A stretch of DNA of 64,000 nucleotides from Promethearchaeota archaeon (lineage in GTDB: Archaea > Asgardarchaeota > Lokiarchaeia > Sigyniarchaeales > SOKP01). Positions 39,709 through 49,729 of this stretch are shown here, piece after piece. The stretch covers positions 1-64,000 of the forward strand of contig JAHPZI010000026.1 of assembly GCA_019058295.1 (NCBI GenBank), written 5' to 3'. The notes below the pieces were generated by a model that made no database searches, was not told the origin of the DNA, and was given only the letters and a program-made list of their open reading frames with translations. The translations under genes and the position numbers were made by a program. The stretch's first letter is position 1. The number at the start of each line of letters is the position of its first letter.

Positions 39709-41745
39709 CTATTCTTTAAACTCAGATTTTTTTGGATGACTAATTAAGTGTAAAGAAAAAACATCTGCACCAGTTATTTGATTGTTTTTTATCGTAAAAT
39801 ATCTAAAGCCTGGCGCTTTAAACTTATCTTTTAACGATATGGGACCAACTGCTTGAGTTTGGAACACAAAAGGTTTATAAACATCGAACCAAATTTTTAA
39901 TTCATTCTGATCTTTGAATTTTTTAAAAAAATCTCTATATTTGTTAGTATAAACTTCTACAGGTACGGTAACATGAATAGGGAAAAAAAGATATCCAAAA
40001 TTGAATTTCTCGGGATTTTTTGTCTCTTTTAATCTAAATTCTTTAAGGGTATGGGTATGGCCACAGAGTACCAAATCTACTTTCCTTCTGATTATTTCAT
40101 CTGAGCCTGTAAAAATTCTAAGGAGATTAGCCCAATTATACATAATTGTTTGATATTTTAAATTTAATACTCGATCTAATCTAGAATCTCCAACATACTT
40201 CTCTAAATTATTCTCATAAAAATCTCTCCACATTATTTTTCGGTTCAATCTAAAAATCTTTTTAAATTTCCTCTGCGTCGATCGTCCAAGACGGGGAGAT
40301 ATAGGGGGTGTGTGCATTACGACAATAATTTTTTCATTATGTGATAATCTTATGTATGCTCTTAAAAGGTCAACTTGGTAGTCTTTTATTCCTTTAGTAG
40401 AGGGACCACCACTTAAGAGATCATGCATATTAGCAGTAGAATCTTGACCAGTATCAAGAAAGATAAAATTGTATTCATCTCCAATTTTCAATTTATAATT
40501 CAAATTGGGATTCAAATATCTAAAATAATCCCTTAAGTACTTATCCCTTGAACGTATAACTGTAAAATAATTAAAGAATTTAATATCATAATATCCTTTA
40601 ATATCTTTTTTCTTCATTCCAAATATTTTACGTACTTTTGCAAATCTTAAACTATAATGTCCTTTACGATAGTCATGATTACCTACTAAAGTGAAAATCG
40701 GGGCTAATATTTCTTCTTTATTAATGTATTCTTCTTCTGTTAAATATGGATATTTGTCTAATCTCCTATTTATACCGAGTAAGATTTCAATAAACACAAA
40801 AAAATTGTTTTTATATTGATAATTCCCTCTGGCTATAGTAATATAATCTATTAAATCACCAGTCATTAAAACAAAATCTAATTCATCATCTTTAACCCTC
40901 TCATTAATATAATTAATCAATTTTCTCAAATTTTGGTTGAAATTATATTTACCATATCGTAAATCATTTAGATGGTCTTCTTGAAATTCCTTTCTAAATT
41001 CAAAATCTCTGGTTAAAATAAAATGAGCTTTACTTGAAAGTTGCTTTTTTAGAGTCCTATATTTTTTAATTTTATCTTTTGCTTTATCTTTTAAAAACTT
41101 CGAAATAAAATCATTTCTTCGAGCAACATGAAAATCTGTAGCATGTATAAATTTAAAATCATCCCAATCCTTATCAAAAAACGCAATTGCGTGATAATTA
41201 ATTTTCTCTTCAATTATATTGGGAATATCGTGAACTATATCAAATATTAAAGAAGATTTTTTAGAACTCTTTAAGAGTTTATGAATTACTTTTGCATTTT
41301 TCACTTGGAATTTGATGTTATAAAGATCTTTTCTCTCTCCAAAAAGACCTTCAATTTGTAACATAGTATTAAAAATATCCCATATTACACAATGCTCTTC
41401 ATTTAATACACTATCTTCTCTAAAATCTAATTTTTCTACTTTTTCAATCTCCTGTATTTGTAATGAATATTTTTCACCTCTCCTTTTGGAAAAATCTCCT
41501 TTATCATTTAAAATAGGTTGAATAAATAAATTCAAATGAAAAAATTGTAAAATTTCGTTTACATTTTGCCCAGGAATTGCAATTATTAATGCATCAAAAA
41601 CAATTTTTTTGATAAAATTACCATTATCGTCTATATAATCTCTTAGATTTATTAAAATTGGTTGCCCCAGATTAGGCTTGATGATTATAGGATATTTCCC
41701 TGTTTTCAAGTCTAAATTATACATCTTTAAGAGATCTTTTCTCAA
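39709..41745 (-). CDS. Calcineurin-like metallophosphoesterase with N-terminal extension
   Basis: IHATDFHVARR, MTGDLIDYI, LVGNHDYRKGHY, VVMHTPP, CGHTHTLKEF. Confidence 0.9.
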   Translation of the reverse strand: MRKDLLKMYNLDLKTGKYPIIIKPNLGQPILINLRDYIDDNGNFIKKIVFDALIIAIPGQNVNEILQFFHLNLFIQPILNDKGDFSKRRGEKYSLQIQEIEKVEKLDFREDSVLNEEHCVIWDIFNTMLQIEGLFGERKDLYNIKFQVKNAKVIHKLLKSSKKSSLIFDIVHDIPNIIEEKINYHAIAFFDKDWDDFKFIHATDFHVARRNDFISKFLKDKAKDKIKKYRTLKKQLSSKAHFILTRDFEFRKEFQEDHLNDLRYGKYNFNQNLRKLINYINERVKDDELDFVLMTGDLIDYITIARGNYQYKNNFFVFIEILLGINRRLDKYPYLTEEEYINKEEILAPIFTLVGNHDYRKGHYSLRFAKVRKIFGMKKKDIKGYYDIKFFNYFTVIRSRDKYLRDYFRYLNPNLNYKLKIGDEYNFIFLDTGQDSTANMHDLLSGGPSTKGIKDYQVDLLRAYIRLSHNEKIIVVMHTPPISPRLGRSTQRKFKKIFRLNRKIMWRDFYENNLEKYVGDSRLDRVLNLKYQTIMYNWANLLRIFTGSDEIIRRKVDLVLCGHTHTLKEFRLKETKNPEKFNFGYLFFPIHVTVPVEVYTNKYRDFFKKFKDQNELKIWFDVYKPFVFQTQAVGPISLKDKFKAPGFRYFTIKNNQITGADVFSLHLISHPKKSEFKE

Positions 41746-41862
41746 TATTTTAATTTAGGAAATTAATAATAAAATCTTTATTTATAATCTAATTTTTGGA
41801 TTTAAATGTTATTTATTATATTATTTCAAAATATTCAAAAGTTATATAAATGATATAAAAAT

Positions 41863-43338
41863 ATGAGTGAAGAAAGGTTATATCAGCCAGATTTTTCTAG
41901 TATTTTTGGAAAAGAATTTTCAAACGCTTTTCTTTATGGTCAAATCGATTCCTTAGTTTGGCCTATATTTACGGACTTAGAAAAGTCTGACACATTGAAA
42001 AATCTTTTAAAACTCAAAGATAACGAAGGTCGTGGATATTTTTATCATAGAAATATAAGTCTAGATGACGAAAAAATAGAATTAAATTGTTCAAATATAG
42101 ATCTTGCGTTAATTCAAGCATTAGAATTAGGAAGAGAATATGGAATTCCAAACTCTAATGTTGTAGCAACCGTTAAAAAAGAGCCTAATTTATTTAGAGC
42201 TGTATTATCTTTTAATATATCTCAAATTTCCGATTCCTTATCGGAGCTTAAAAGTCTTGAAAAAGAGGTTAATGTAGTTGGAATTGTTTTTTATCCTTCT
42301 TATACTAAATCTGAAATAATTACAGACAATAGACCTTTTGATGATTTTTTAGAATATTGTAGAAATAAAGATTATTTTATTAAGATTGATATTGGAAATC
42401 TAATGCTTCCTAAGAATTATCCGGAATTTACTTCATACATAAAAATCAAATCGTTTCTATCAAAACATCCTGAAAATATCGTCATTTTAAGTGGTTTGGA
42501 TATTTCTGGAGATTTTAATCTATATTATCAATTGGTTAAACTATATAATAATGTATGGATTGAGATTGATCCAAGATCCATTGGAGGTATGACTCCAACA
42601 GATTGTTTTAAAGAATTATTTTCAATTAAAGGTTTTATTCAAAATTGTTGGCATAGAATATTAATAGGAAGCGCAACTCCAACATTGGAAATCTCTCAAA
42701 TGGTACGAGGTTTTTTAGAAGCAACAGAAGATCTTGCTTTCTCTCAAAAATGTATCTTAAGAACATGGGGCTTTCGAAATGGCAATAGACTAAATTCATC
42801 AATCTTCTCTATTGAAAATATTGATTTAAAACAGTTTGAGACTATTATAAAAATTGATAATCCTTATGTTCTCGAGAGTGAAAATGAAGTTAATCTCATT
42901 TACAACATTAAATTAAGAAGTTTCAGCATTACTCAATTAATCTTTTTAACTCAATTAATAAAAGAAGTTCTTAGTGATTCATTAAATAAATTTCCAAATT
43001 TACAAAATGGGGAATTTTTTATTAGAACTTATCATACCACCACCTCTTTAATCGTTAATGAACATGAATTTGGAAATTACCTTGATATGCATTATATGTT
43101 TGCCGAAATTACGAGAAAGGACAGCTCAAAGTCTTTACATACTGTTAGAGCATTAGAAAACCGAGCCGATTTTAATCCCCTTGACCATCAAATCGCTACA
43201 ACTTATGGTCATAAACAATTAAATCTTCCTATTATAAAAAGAAATTTAGAAATTGGAAGCCGTGAAAACTTTTATATTCTAGTTACTTTTGGACCAAGAG
43301 TATTTCAACTTTATATTCAAATAAAACTACTAAAATAA
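41863..43338 (+). CDS. Amidohydrolase-like TIM barrel fused to C-terminal YjbQ/UPF0047 domain
   Basis: C-terminus: GEFFIRTYHTTTSLIVNEHEFGNYLDMHYMF...LEIGSRENFYILVTFGPRVFQLYIQIKLL; N-terminus: IVILSGLDISG..RILIGSATPTLEIS. Confidence 0.72.
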   Translation: MSEERLYQPDFSSIFGKEFSNAFLYGQIDSLVWPIFTDLEKSDTLKNLLKLKDNEGRGYFYHRNISLDDEKIELNCSNIDLALIQALELGREYGIPNSNVVATVKKEPNLFRAVLSFNISQISDSLSELKSLEKEVNVVGIVFYPSYTKSEIITDNRPFDDFLEYCRNKDYFIKIDIGNLMLPKNYPEFTSYIKIKSFLSKHPENIVILSGLDISGDFNLYYQLVKLYNNVWIEIDPRSIGGMTPTDCFKELFSIKGFIQNCWHRILIGSATPTLEISQMVRGFLEATEDLAFSQKCILRTWGFRNGNRLNSSIFSIENIDLKQFETIIKIDNPYVLESENEVNLIYNIKLRSFSITQLIFLTQLIKEVLSDSLNKFPNLQNGEFFIRTYHTTTSLIVNEHEFGNYLDMHYMFAEITRKDSSKSLHTVRALENRADFNPLDHQIATTYGHKQLNLPIIKRNLEIGSRENFYILVTFGPRVFQLYIQIKLLK

Positions 43339-43358
43339 AAAAAAAAAGAATTTATAAA

Positions 43359-46300
43359 TTATTTTTTAAACATTTCAACTATTTTTCGTCGCTTTAAGAT
43401 TAATGCAACAGATACTAACGCGATTGCCATTAGTAAGAACGAAAGTTCATAACCATAGATTATCTCTGCCCCATCATCACTATCATCATCATCTCCACCC
43501 ACAACAGGAATTCCACCTCGTGGACCCATAAATAACCATGCAACCATAACTAACAGGGTTCCATTTTGGTTATACACTTCTAAAGTTACATTATTATTTA
43601 CAGTATCTTTAGTAAATTTTCCCATGGGAAATTCAGATAACGGGATATAATCCCAAATACCAGATTCAGGATGAGAGGGATTATATTGATATACAGCTAA
43701 CCACTCGATTTTACTAACGGGATACCTTGCAGGTAAATCCATTTTAAATGTTAAATTATAGGCTTCATTCGTATGATTTATACAGAATAAATCAGTGAAA
43801 AACATTGGATTACCATGTGCCGTAGACAATGAGCTGTTTACAGGATTATGATATAGCACCGCTTCGAAGAAACTAAGGTTACCGAAATAATCAACTGTTA
43901 CAGTTGCGTTTATGTCAGGTATTATATAATTATCAAACTCAAAAGTTATATTATTAGGACCTGGACCCCCATCATAATTTATGTATGTATATTCCTTTTT
44001 AAAAATATTAGCGATAAATGTCTCACCTTCGTAATTCGCAAATGTGTACCAATAATTAGAAACACCAGTATCTATGTCCAAATACCATTCAAGAAATGCC
44101 GAAAAACTAGGCGCCTCAGGACTAGTTATATCAATTCTCAAAATTTCAGTCGTATTTAATGTTACGATTGGTTGTACTTCCCCTTCAAACATCATTTGTA
44201 CAGCAAAAAAAGCGAGAAAGTCTCCAAAAGTCTCAGCAAGATCATATGATTTTATCCCTTTTGGGGTTAAGATTGGTACGAAAGAGCCTGATAGATTAAA
44301 ATATTTAAAATAATCACCAATTGGAAATGGATAATAATTATTTGCTGCCCCTACTATAATAGTGTCATTTGCATAGATATCAAGATCTGTGAGATCAACC
44401 CATTCACCTATTTGGACTCCATTATCATCACTTATAATATTCCATACCTCAATTTTTGCCCATACATTTGAAAATGTTAACCAGGATTGAAAAACAGGTG
44501 GTCCCCCTTCATCTCCATTTCCATCATCACCACGAATTAAATCTCCCAGAAAAATAGCTGTTTGATTAATATCTACTATTGTTACATTGACTTCGATTGT
44601 TGGTCCACCCCTAGGAAAGTTTGAACCAAAATAATAGCTATCGCCTATTTCCACACCCCATTCGACTTTATCTGTGTGATTATAATTATTTACACTAATT
44701 GTTGTTAAATTAAATTCAACCATATTTCCAGAAAGATTGAATTCGACAGAAAAATCTGCTTTCATAATGGTGCCATTATTGTAATAAGATAATGCCATAT
44801 AGAAATCTGTATCAGTATCATTTAAAATTAAAGTTTGAGTAATTGTATTTACTTTAATCTCATCCCATATTGGTAATCCAATATCCCTAGCCATTTTTGA
44901 ACTGTAAAAACTCTCATTTAGAGCTCTTCCGATGGAAATCAAATGCAATTTTTTGAATCTCAGCGGTATAACACCTGGGAATCCCATTGAATGCTCAGAT
45001 ATATTCATATAAAATTTAGGATTAAAGGAAGAGCTGTAGTTGTATTCATTCAGAGAAAATTCATCCATATTTTTAGGTTTCACTAGTTTTCTAACTATTG
45101 GATCCCAGTATAACATTTCAGCGTTTATTTGATTCATCCAACAAACCAAACCATCTCCTCTATCTTTATTAATTAAACCCATGGAAGTAACATTCATTAT
45201 ATAAAAATCAACGAATGGGAAGGTTACTATACCCATTTCTTCAGATATCTTTCCATGTAAAGTTCCTGTAGTTTCATAATACATTTCTTCCCCGATATTT
45301 ATTTCAGATGACCAATTCCATTCTTCAGGCGCTCCTATTGCGTAAAATGATAAATGTTTACTATAAATTTCAATCCTATTTTTAGTTGTATTAATTGTGT
45401 AATTTACATTTTCTGTCAGCTCAATCCATTCAGATTCATTGAAATGTTCAGATTCATTGAACATGTAGACTTTAATCTTTTTTTCAGGTATTCCTGAGTT
45501 ATTCAATTCCCACTCGTCATATTTAATTGTTAAATTTGCCCATTCTACTAAATTCGACTTGTTTGTATAAGCATCGATATATATTGTAAAATTCTCGATT
45601 TCTTCATAGAATGGGACTCCGGCAGCCTCAAAGGGATTTTCTTCTAAAACTGAGTAATATAACTCTATAGTTGGAGTTCCGGTTGTTGTAAGGTTTAGCT
45701 GTACCTTATGATTTTCAACTGTTATTGGTTTGAAATCAAACTCATATTCTTCATCTACAATTGTTTTATTTTCTTTTCTAAACAGCATTCTTGAGATATA
45801 ACCCTCTTCCTCTGTTAACCATAGATTTACAATTCCAGATTCATTCGTTTTTATGAGAAGACGAAAGTTTGCCTCAGGAAATAATATCTCTAATTCATTC
45901 TCATCCGGAACATCGGGAATTCCCCCTTCCATAGAGAAGTGATCTCCCATAAATTCTAAATCTTCTTTTTCTGTTGTATTTGGGAATACACCTACCATAC
46001 CATTCTCAATTATGCTTGGGATGAATGGATAAAAATTATTCGCACTACCTAAAACTTGATTAGTTATAAATAAATTGTAAGTTTCTGTTGTATCATCCCA
46101 TATTGATATATTCCCAAGCACGTTCTGAAAAGTCATATTTATCGGACCCCAATACGTCATTACTTCTGCCATTGAATAGTTAAATCCATTTACATCAATT
46201 TTAAATTCTGAAAATTCAGGTTCTTCTTCACCACCTCTACTATCACTAAGACCATAATAGAACACATCTCCTTCATCCACTCCCCAATCAATTTCATCTG

Positions 46301-47105
46301 TGATGTTATATTCATCAACTTTCTTAATTGTGTAATTATAAAATCGCCAATTAGATTCTTGATTTCCATCATCTTCCAAAATTAAGATGCATGCTTCTTG
46401 ATATTCTAATTTATCATTGGAGTCATATTTAATTCGCACATAAAAATCACCTGTATAAAAATCTCCTGTACGATAAGGAACGGTATTATCATTATCTCCG
46501 AGGAAACTTATATTAAAACCACCCGTATTAGGAACTACAGAATTGAAATAATTCAACCTCCCCCATTGATATGGTTCATACAAAGACTCATTCAATATAT
46601 CTGCTATCACTGTAAAATCTTGTGTAGTACCATTTCTAGGAATAATAAATGGGGCGAATCCTCCCTCCGAAAAATAATATCTCTCGCGAGGAGTTCTTGA
46701 GTCATTATATCCAAACATAGCTAATGTATATGGTTCATGAAATTGTTTTAGAGAATCACTAACACAATCATAATAATATTCTGTAGCAGTGACTCGTGAG
46801 ACATTTGTAGCATCATAATTAGTGTAATCAAATGAAGTAATATTGATTATATGAATCGATTTAGATGAAAAAATTAAATTGCCTGTTTCATTATCATATA
46901 CTTCCATTTCCAATTCATAAATGAGCTGATCATCGACAGCAAACTCCCAATGCCACTCATTCCGAGGATCTACATAAGGATCTATTGGAATATTCTCATC
47001 TGCTTTTCCTGAAGGAATCAGGAATCCTAAGAGCATCGTAAAAGGTATAGCGACTGAAATAATTAAGATAATAGCTTGAACTTTTTTCTTTTTAGCTTCA
47101 TTCAT
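43359..47105 (-). CDS. Large secreted/surface protein, C-terminal TM anchor, two internally duplicated modules
   Basis: N-terminal signal-like segment, many N-x-S/T sequons, Asp-rich linker + TM + RRK tail; EW.W module start occurs twice. Confidence 0.85.
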   Translation of the reverse strand: MNEAKKKKVQAIILIISVAIPFTMLLGFLIPSGKADENIPIDPYVDPRNEWHWEFAVDDQLIYELEMEVYDNETGNLIFSSKSIHIINITSFDYTNYDATNVSRVTATEYYYDCVSDSLKQFHEPYTLAMFGYNDSRTPRERYYFSEGGFAPFIIPRNGTTQDFTVIADILNESLYEPYQWGRLNYFNSVVPNTGGFNISFLGDNDNTVPYRTGDFYTGDFYVRIKYDSNDKLEYQEACILILEDDGNQESNWRFYNYTIKKVDEYNITDEIDWGVDEGDVFYYGLSDSRGGEEEPEFSEFKIDVNGFNYSMAEVMTYWGPINMTFQNVLGNISIWDDTTETYNLFITNQVLGSANNFYPFIPSIIENGMVGVFPNTTEKEDLEFMGDHFSMEGGIPDVPDENELEILFPEANFRLLIKTNESGIVNLWLTEEEGYISRMLFRKENKTIVDEEYEFDFKPITVENHKVQLNLTTTGTPTIELYYSVLEENPFEAAGVPFYEEIENFTIYIDAYTNKSNLVEWANLTIKYDEWELNNSGIPEKKIKVYMFNESEHFNESEWIELTENVNYTINTTKNRIEIYSKHLSFYAIGAPEEWNWSSEINIGEEMYYETTGTLHGKISEEMGIVTFPFVDFYIMNVTSMGLINKDRGDGLVCWMNQINAEMLYWDPIVRKLVKPKNMDEFSLNEYNYSSSFNPKFYMNISEHSMGFPGVIPLRFKKLHLISIGRALNESFYSSKMARDIGLPIWDEIKVNTITQTLILNDTDTDFYMALSYYNNGTIMKADFSVEFNLSGNMVEFNLTTISVNNYNHTDKVEWGVEIGDSYYFGSNFPRGGPTIEVNVTIVDINQTAIFLGDLIRGDDGNGDEGGPPVFQSWLTFSNVWAKIEVWNIISDDNGVQIGEWVDLTDLDIYANDTIIVGAANNYYPFPIGDYFKYFNLSGSFVPILTPKGIKSYDLAETFGDFLAFFAVQMMFEGEVQPIVTLNTTEILRIDITSPEAPSFSAFLEWYLDIDTGVSNYWYTFANYEGETFIANIFKKEYTYINYDGGPGPNNITFEFDNYIIPDINATVTVDYFGNLSFFEAVLYHNPVNSSLSTAHGNPMFFTDLFCINHTNEAYNLTFKMDLPARYPVSKIEWLAVYQYNPSHPESGIWDYIPLSEFPMGKFTKDTVNNNVTLEVYNQNGTLLVMVAWLFMGPRGGIPVVGGDDDDSDDGAEIIYGYELSFLLMAIALVSVALILKRRKIVEMFKK

Positions 47106-47218
47106 AAATTTTCAATCAAAATTTTTTATTAAATTTTTTAAAAATTTAATAATATTACTTATATTTAACAATTAATATATTTTTTAATAACAAAACTAAC
47201 GAGAGATTTTAATCCTCA

Positions 47219-47272
47219 GGACCAAGAGTATTTCAGATATTTGTTAGAATTAAATTACTAAATAAGAGATAA
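47219..47272 (+). pseudogene. 54-bp relic of the 3' end of the 41863..43338 gene
   Basis: GPRVFQIFVRIKLLNKR* versus GPRVFQLYIQIKLLK*; 17-nt exact match ggaccaagagtatttca. Confidence 0.75.
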
Positions 47273-47300
47273 TAAAAAAAAAAAATATTGTTTAATAATT

Positions 47301-49304
47301 TTATATTTTTTTACGTCGATTTAAGGTAATTATTACTGAAAATAGAGCGATTATTGCTATTAAGATGGAAATATCATAACCAGGAATAATTTCACCCTCA
47401 TCGTCATCATCGTCGTCATCACCTGCTCCAGGAAGGGCAGCGCCTGGTGGTATTGGCACTCCTATAGCAAAATAATTTGAGTTTGGACCCCCTTCAGCTG
47501 GAAAATATATATATATTACATTATTCACAGTATCAATTTCGTAAAACTCACTTGGGGCTGCCTCCCACTTCATTGTTTCAAAGTTAAAAGCATATGGTCT
47601 TAATTTTGCTTCATTAACTCCTGCCGCAGTTAACGCTGCACCATCGTAATATATGGTCAAGTTAGCAGATTCAACTGCTTTGGTATTGTTTGTATAAACA
47701 TCAAAGAAAAAGCGAACTGAAGCAGGAAGCTCCTCCTTAAAACGAAAATTTAATGGATTTTCTGGTAATAATGCCCAAAATAATCTGTAATCCTCACCGT
47801 AAGTCACATTTGTAGTTACATTTGCACGTAATTGCCAATTTGTGACTAAACTTGAATAACATAAAAAATCGGTTAGATTATTCGGTTCTAAGACAGTCGT
47901 TGTATTCTTATAAAAACTTATTATTTTTCCTTCTGGACCTTGTATTTTATAAAATTTCACTATGCCAGTTGCATTATCCGCTATTATTACGATTTCCGAT
48001 ATTTCATCACCATCTTCCAATCTTACTCTAAGTTCCCCGTTATTCTCAGTGAAATAGACTTTAGTCATCTCTACCATTGGTGCCGTAATATTATTCAGCA
48101 TAAATTTCCAATCGCTAAGCTTTGTATTTTTAGGAATAAAAAATAGTGGCAAGGGACCACCCTGGTAAAAAGGGAAATATGGATAGAGATTATTAGCTTG
48201 GTATATTAGAAAGTTTGTTTGTTGAGGATCCCATTTTTCTGATGTAAAATTCCATATAGATATGTTAACATAGATTCTGTAGAATGGCATAAAGCCTCCT
48301 GAGAAAAATTCGAACATAGGATCTGTAAATTGTTCTCTTTTCATTGCAGCAATATCTAATTTAAGTTCTAAGTCTCCCTCTTCTCCTGTATAGCCAAAAT
48401 AGAATGTATCACCAACATCAAAATCCCATTCAATTTCATCGGTTATATTGATGCTAAATACTCTTCGCATTGTAATATTAACTATAGTATCTAAACTACC
48501 ACTTTCACCTTGTACCAAGAAATAACCTTCAGCATATTTAAGAGTTCCATTATTATAAAAATACCAATCCCAATAATATCCGTCAGTTGAATTTTTAAAC
48601 CATATCTTATTCTCGCCTGGATCACTCCCACATAAGTCAAAATGACTCATGAAACCTCCCAAAGACATCATTTGTATATAAGTATTGTTTATAATATCAT
48701 CCATTACATTAACATCAACATTCGCAAATTTCGAACCATTAACAGGAAGTAATATTGGTTGATAAAATCCTTCCATTGCGGCATATTTCTCTGGAAAGAA
48801 GAGGTGAGTTCTATTATATCCGAACATAGCAAGTTGAAATGGAGGCACGTCTGGATTAGTTTCTAATTGTTTGGTGGTATAGTTAAAAAATAACAAAGAA
48901 CCATTCACACTCGATAAGATTTGTCCAGGTCCCATAAAATCTGTTGTTATATTTTCAAAAGAAGTAATATTAACAATACTGAATTCTCTCATAGCCATAA
49001 CTGCAGTAGTAAAATTTCGCATTGTAACATCCATCTCAAATATTAACTTTTCGCCTACATCCACATCATCATGCCAAGTCCATTCATTTCTAGGTTCAAT
49101 ATGTGTGGCATTGGGTATGTCTGGACCTTCTACTTGTGGTGTATCATCAGTATCTTTGATTACTTGAAGATTTTTATCTCTACTTGATATCTCGTTTTCA
49201 TCAGGAATATTTGCAACCATCGAATTAAAGAAAAATGCAGTCGGAAAAATAATAAGTAAGGTAAAAAGTATTATAATCCTTTTTTTCTGTTTTGTTTTAT
49301 TCAT
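47301..49304 (-). CDS. Surface protein, single-module paralog of 43359..47105
   Basis: EWTWHDDVDVGEKLIFEMDV..FQLAMFGYNRTH; DDDDDDDEGEIIPGYDISILIAIIALFSVIITLNRRKK C-terminus. Confidence 0.85.
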   Translation of the reverse strand: MNKTKQKKRIIILFTLLIIFPTAFFFNSMVANIPDENEISSRDKNLQVIKDTDDTPQVEGPDIPNATHIEPRNEWTWHDDVDVGEKLIFEMDVTMRNFTTAVMAMREFSIVNITSFENITTDFMGPGQILSSVNGSLLFFNYTTKQLETNPDVPPFQLAMFGYNRTHLFFPEKYAAMEGFYQPILLPVNGSKFANVDVNVMDDIINNTYIQMMSLGGFMSHFDLCGSDPGENKIWFKNSTDGYYWDWYFYNNGTLKYAEGYFLVQGESGSLDTIVNITMRRVFSINITDEIEWDFDVGDTFYFGYTGEEGDLELKLDIAAMKREQFTDPMFEFFSGGFMPFYRIYVNISIWNFTSEKWDPQQTNFLIYQANNLYPYFPFYQGGPLPLFFIPKNTKLSDWKFMLNNITAPMVEMTKVYFTENNGELRVRLEDGDEISEIVIIADNATGIVKFYKIQGPEGKIISFYKNTTTVLEPNNLTDFLCYSSLVTNWQLRANVTTNVTYGEDYRLFWALLPENPLNFRFKEELPASVRFFFDVYTNNTKAVESANLTIYYDGAALTAAGVNEAKLRPYAFNFETMKWEAAPSEFYEIDTVNNVIYIYFPAEGGPNSNYFAIGVPIPPGAALPGAGDDDDDDDEGEIIPGYDISILIAIIALFSVIITLNRRKKI

Positions 49305-49462
49305 ATTTTTTCAGCAAAAAATTTTTTTTTTAGATTTTTTTAAAAATTAGTTAAATAAAAAATAGTTTGTTTAAGTTTTTATACTTTTCAGTAGTATTTT
49401 TATGTAAAATTCGATTAAAGATATTGGTAAAAATTAGAAATTTTTCGATGTACCCCATGCAA

Positions 49463-49552
49463 TTCTCATATTTAAATCTATTTATAATTCATTCATAAAA
49501 TTTTGAATTTATTTTGAAAAATTGGAAAAAATCAAACATTTAAATATGAGAA
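49463..49552. repeat. 15-bp perfect inverted repeat separated by 60 bp, in a divergent intergenic region
   Basis: TTCTCATATTTAAAT (49463-49477) and ATTTAAATATGAGAA (49538-49552). Confidence 0.85.
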
Positions 49553-49729
49553 AAGGGTATAGATCTTAGACATTTTTTTTCATCGGATGATTTTATATGA
49601 TCAATTATCTATTTGTTTCAAAGACTATTTTAATAAAAAATCATCTAGGTTATTTTTTTTATTTAAAGGAAAATTAAGTTTTTAAAATCTGTAATTATAA
49701 TAACTTATCAATAAGAATATATTAAATGT

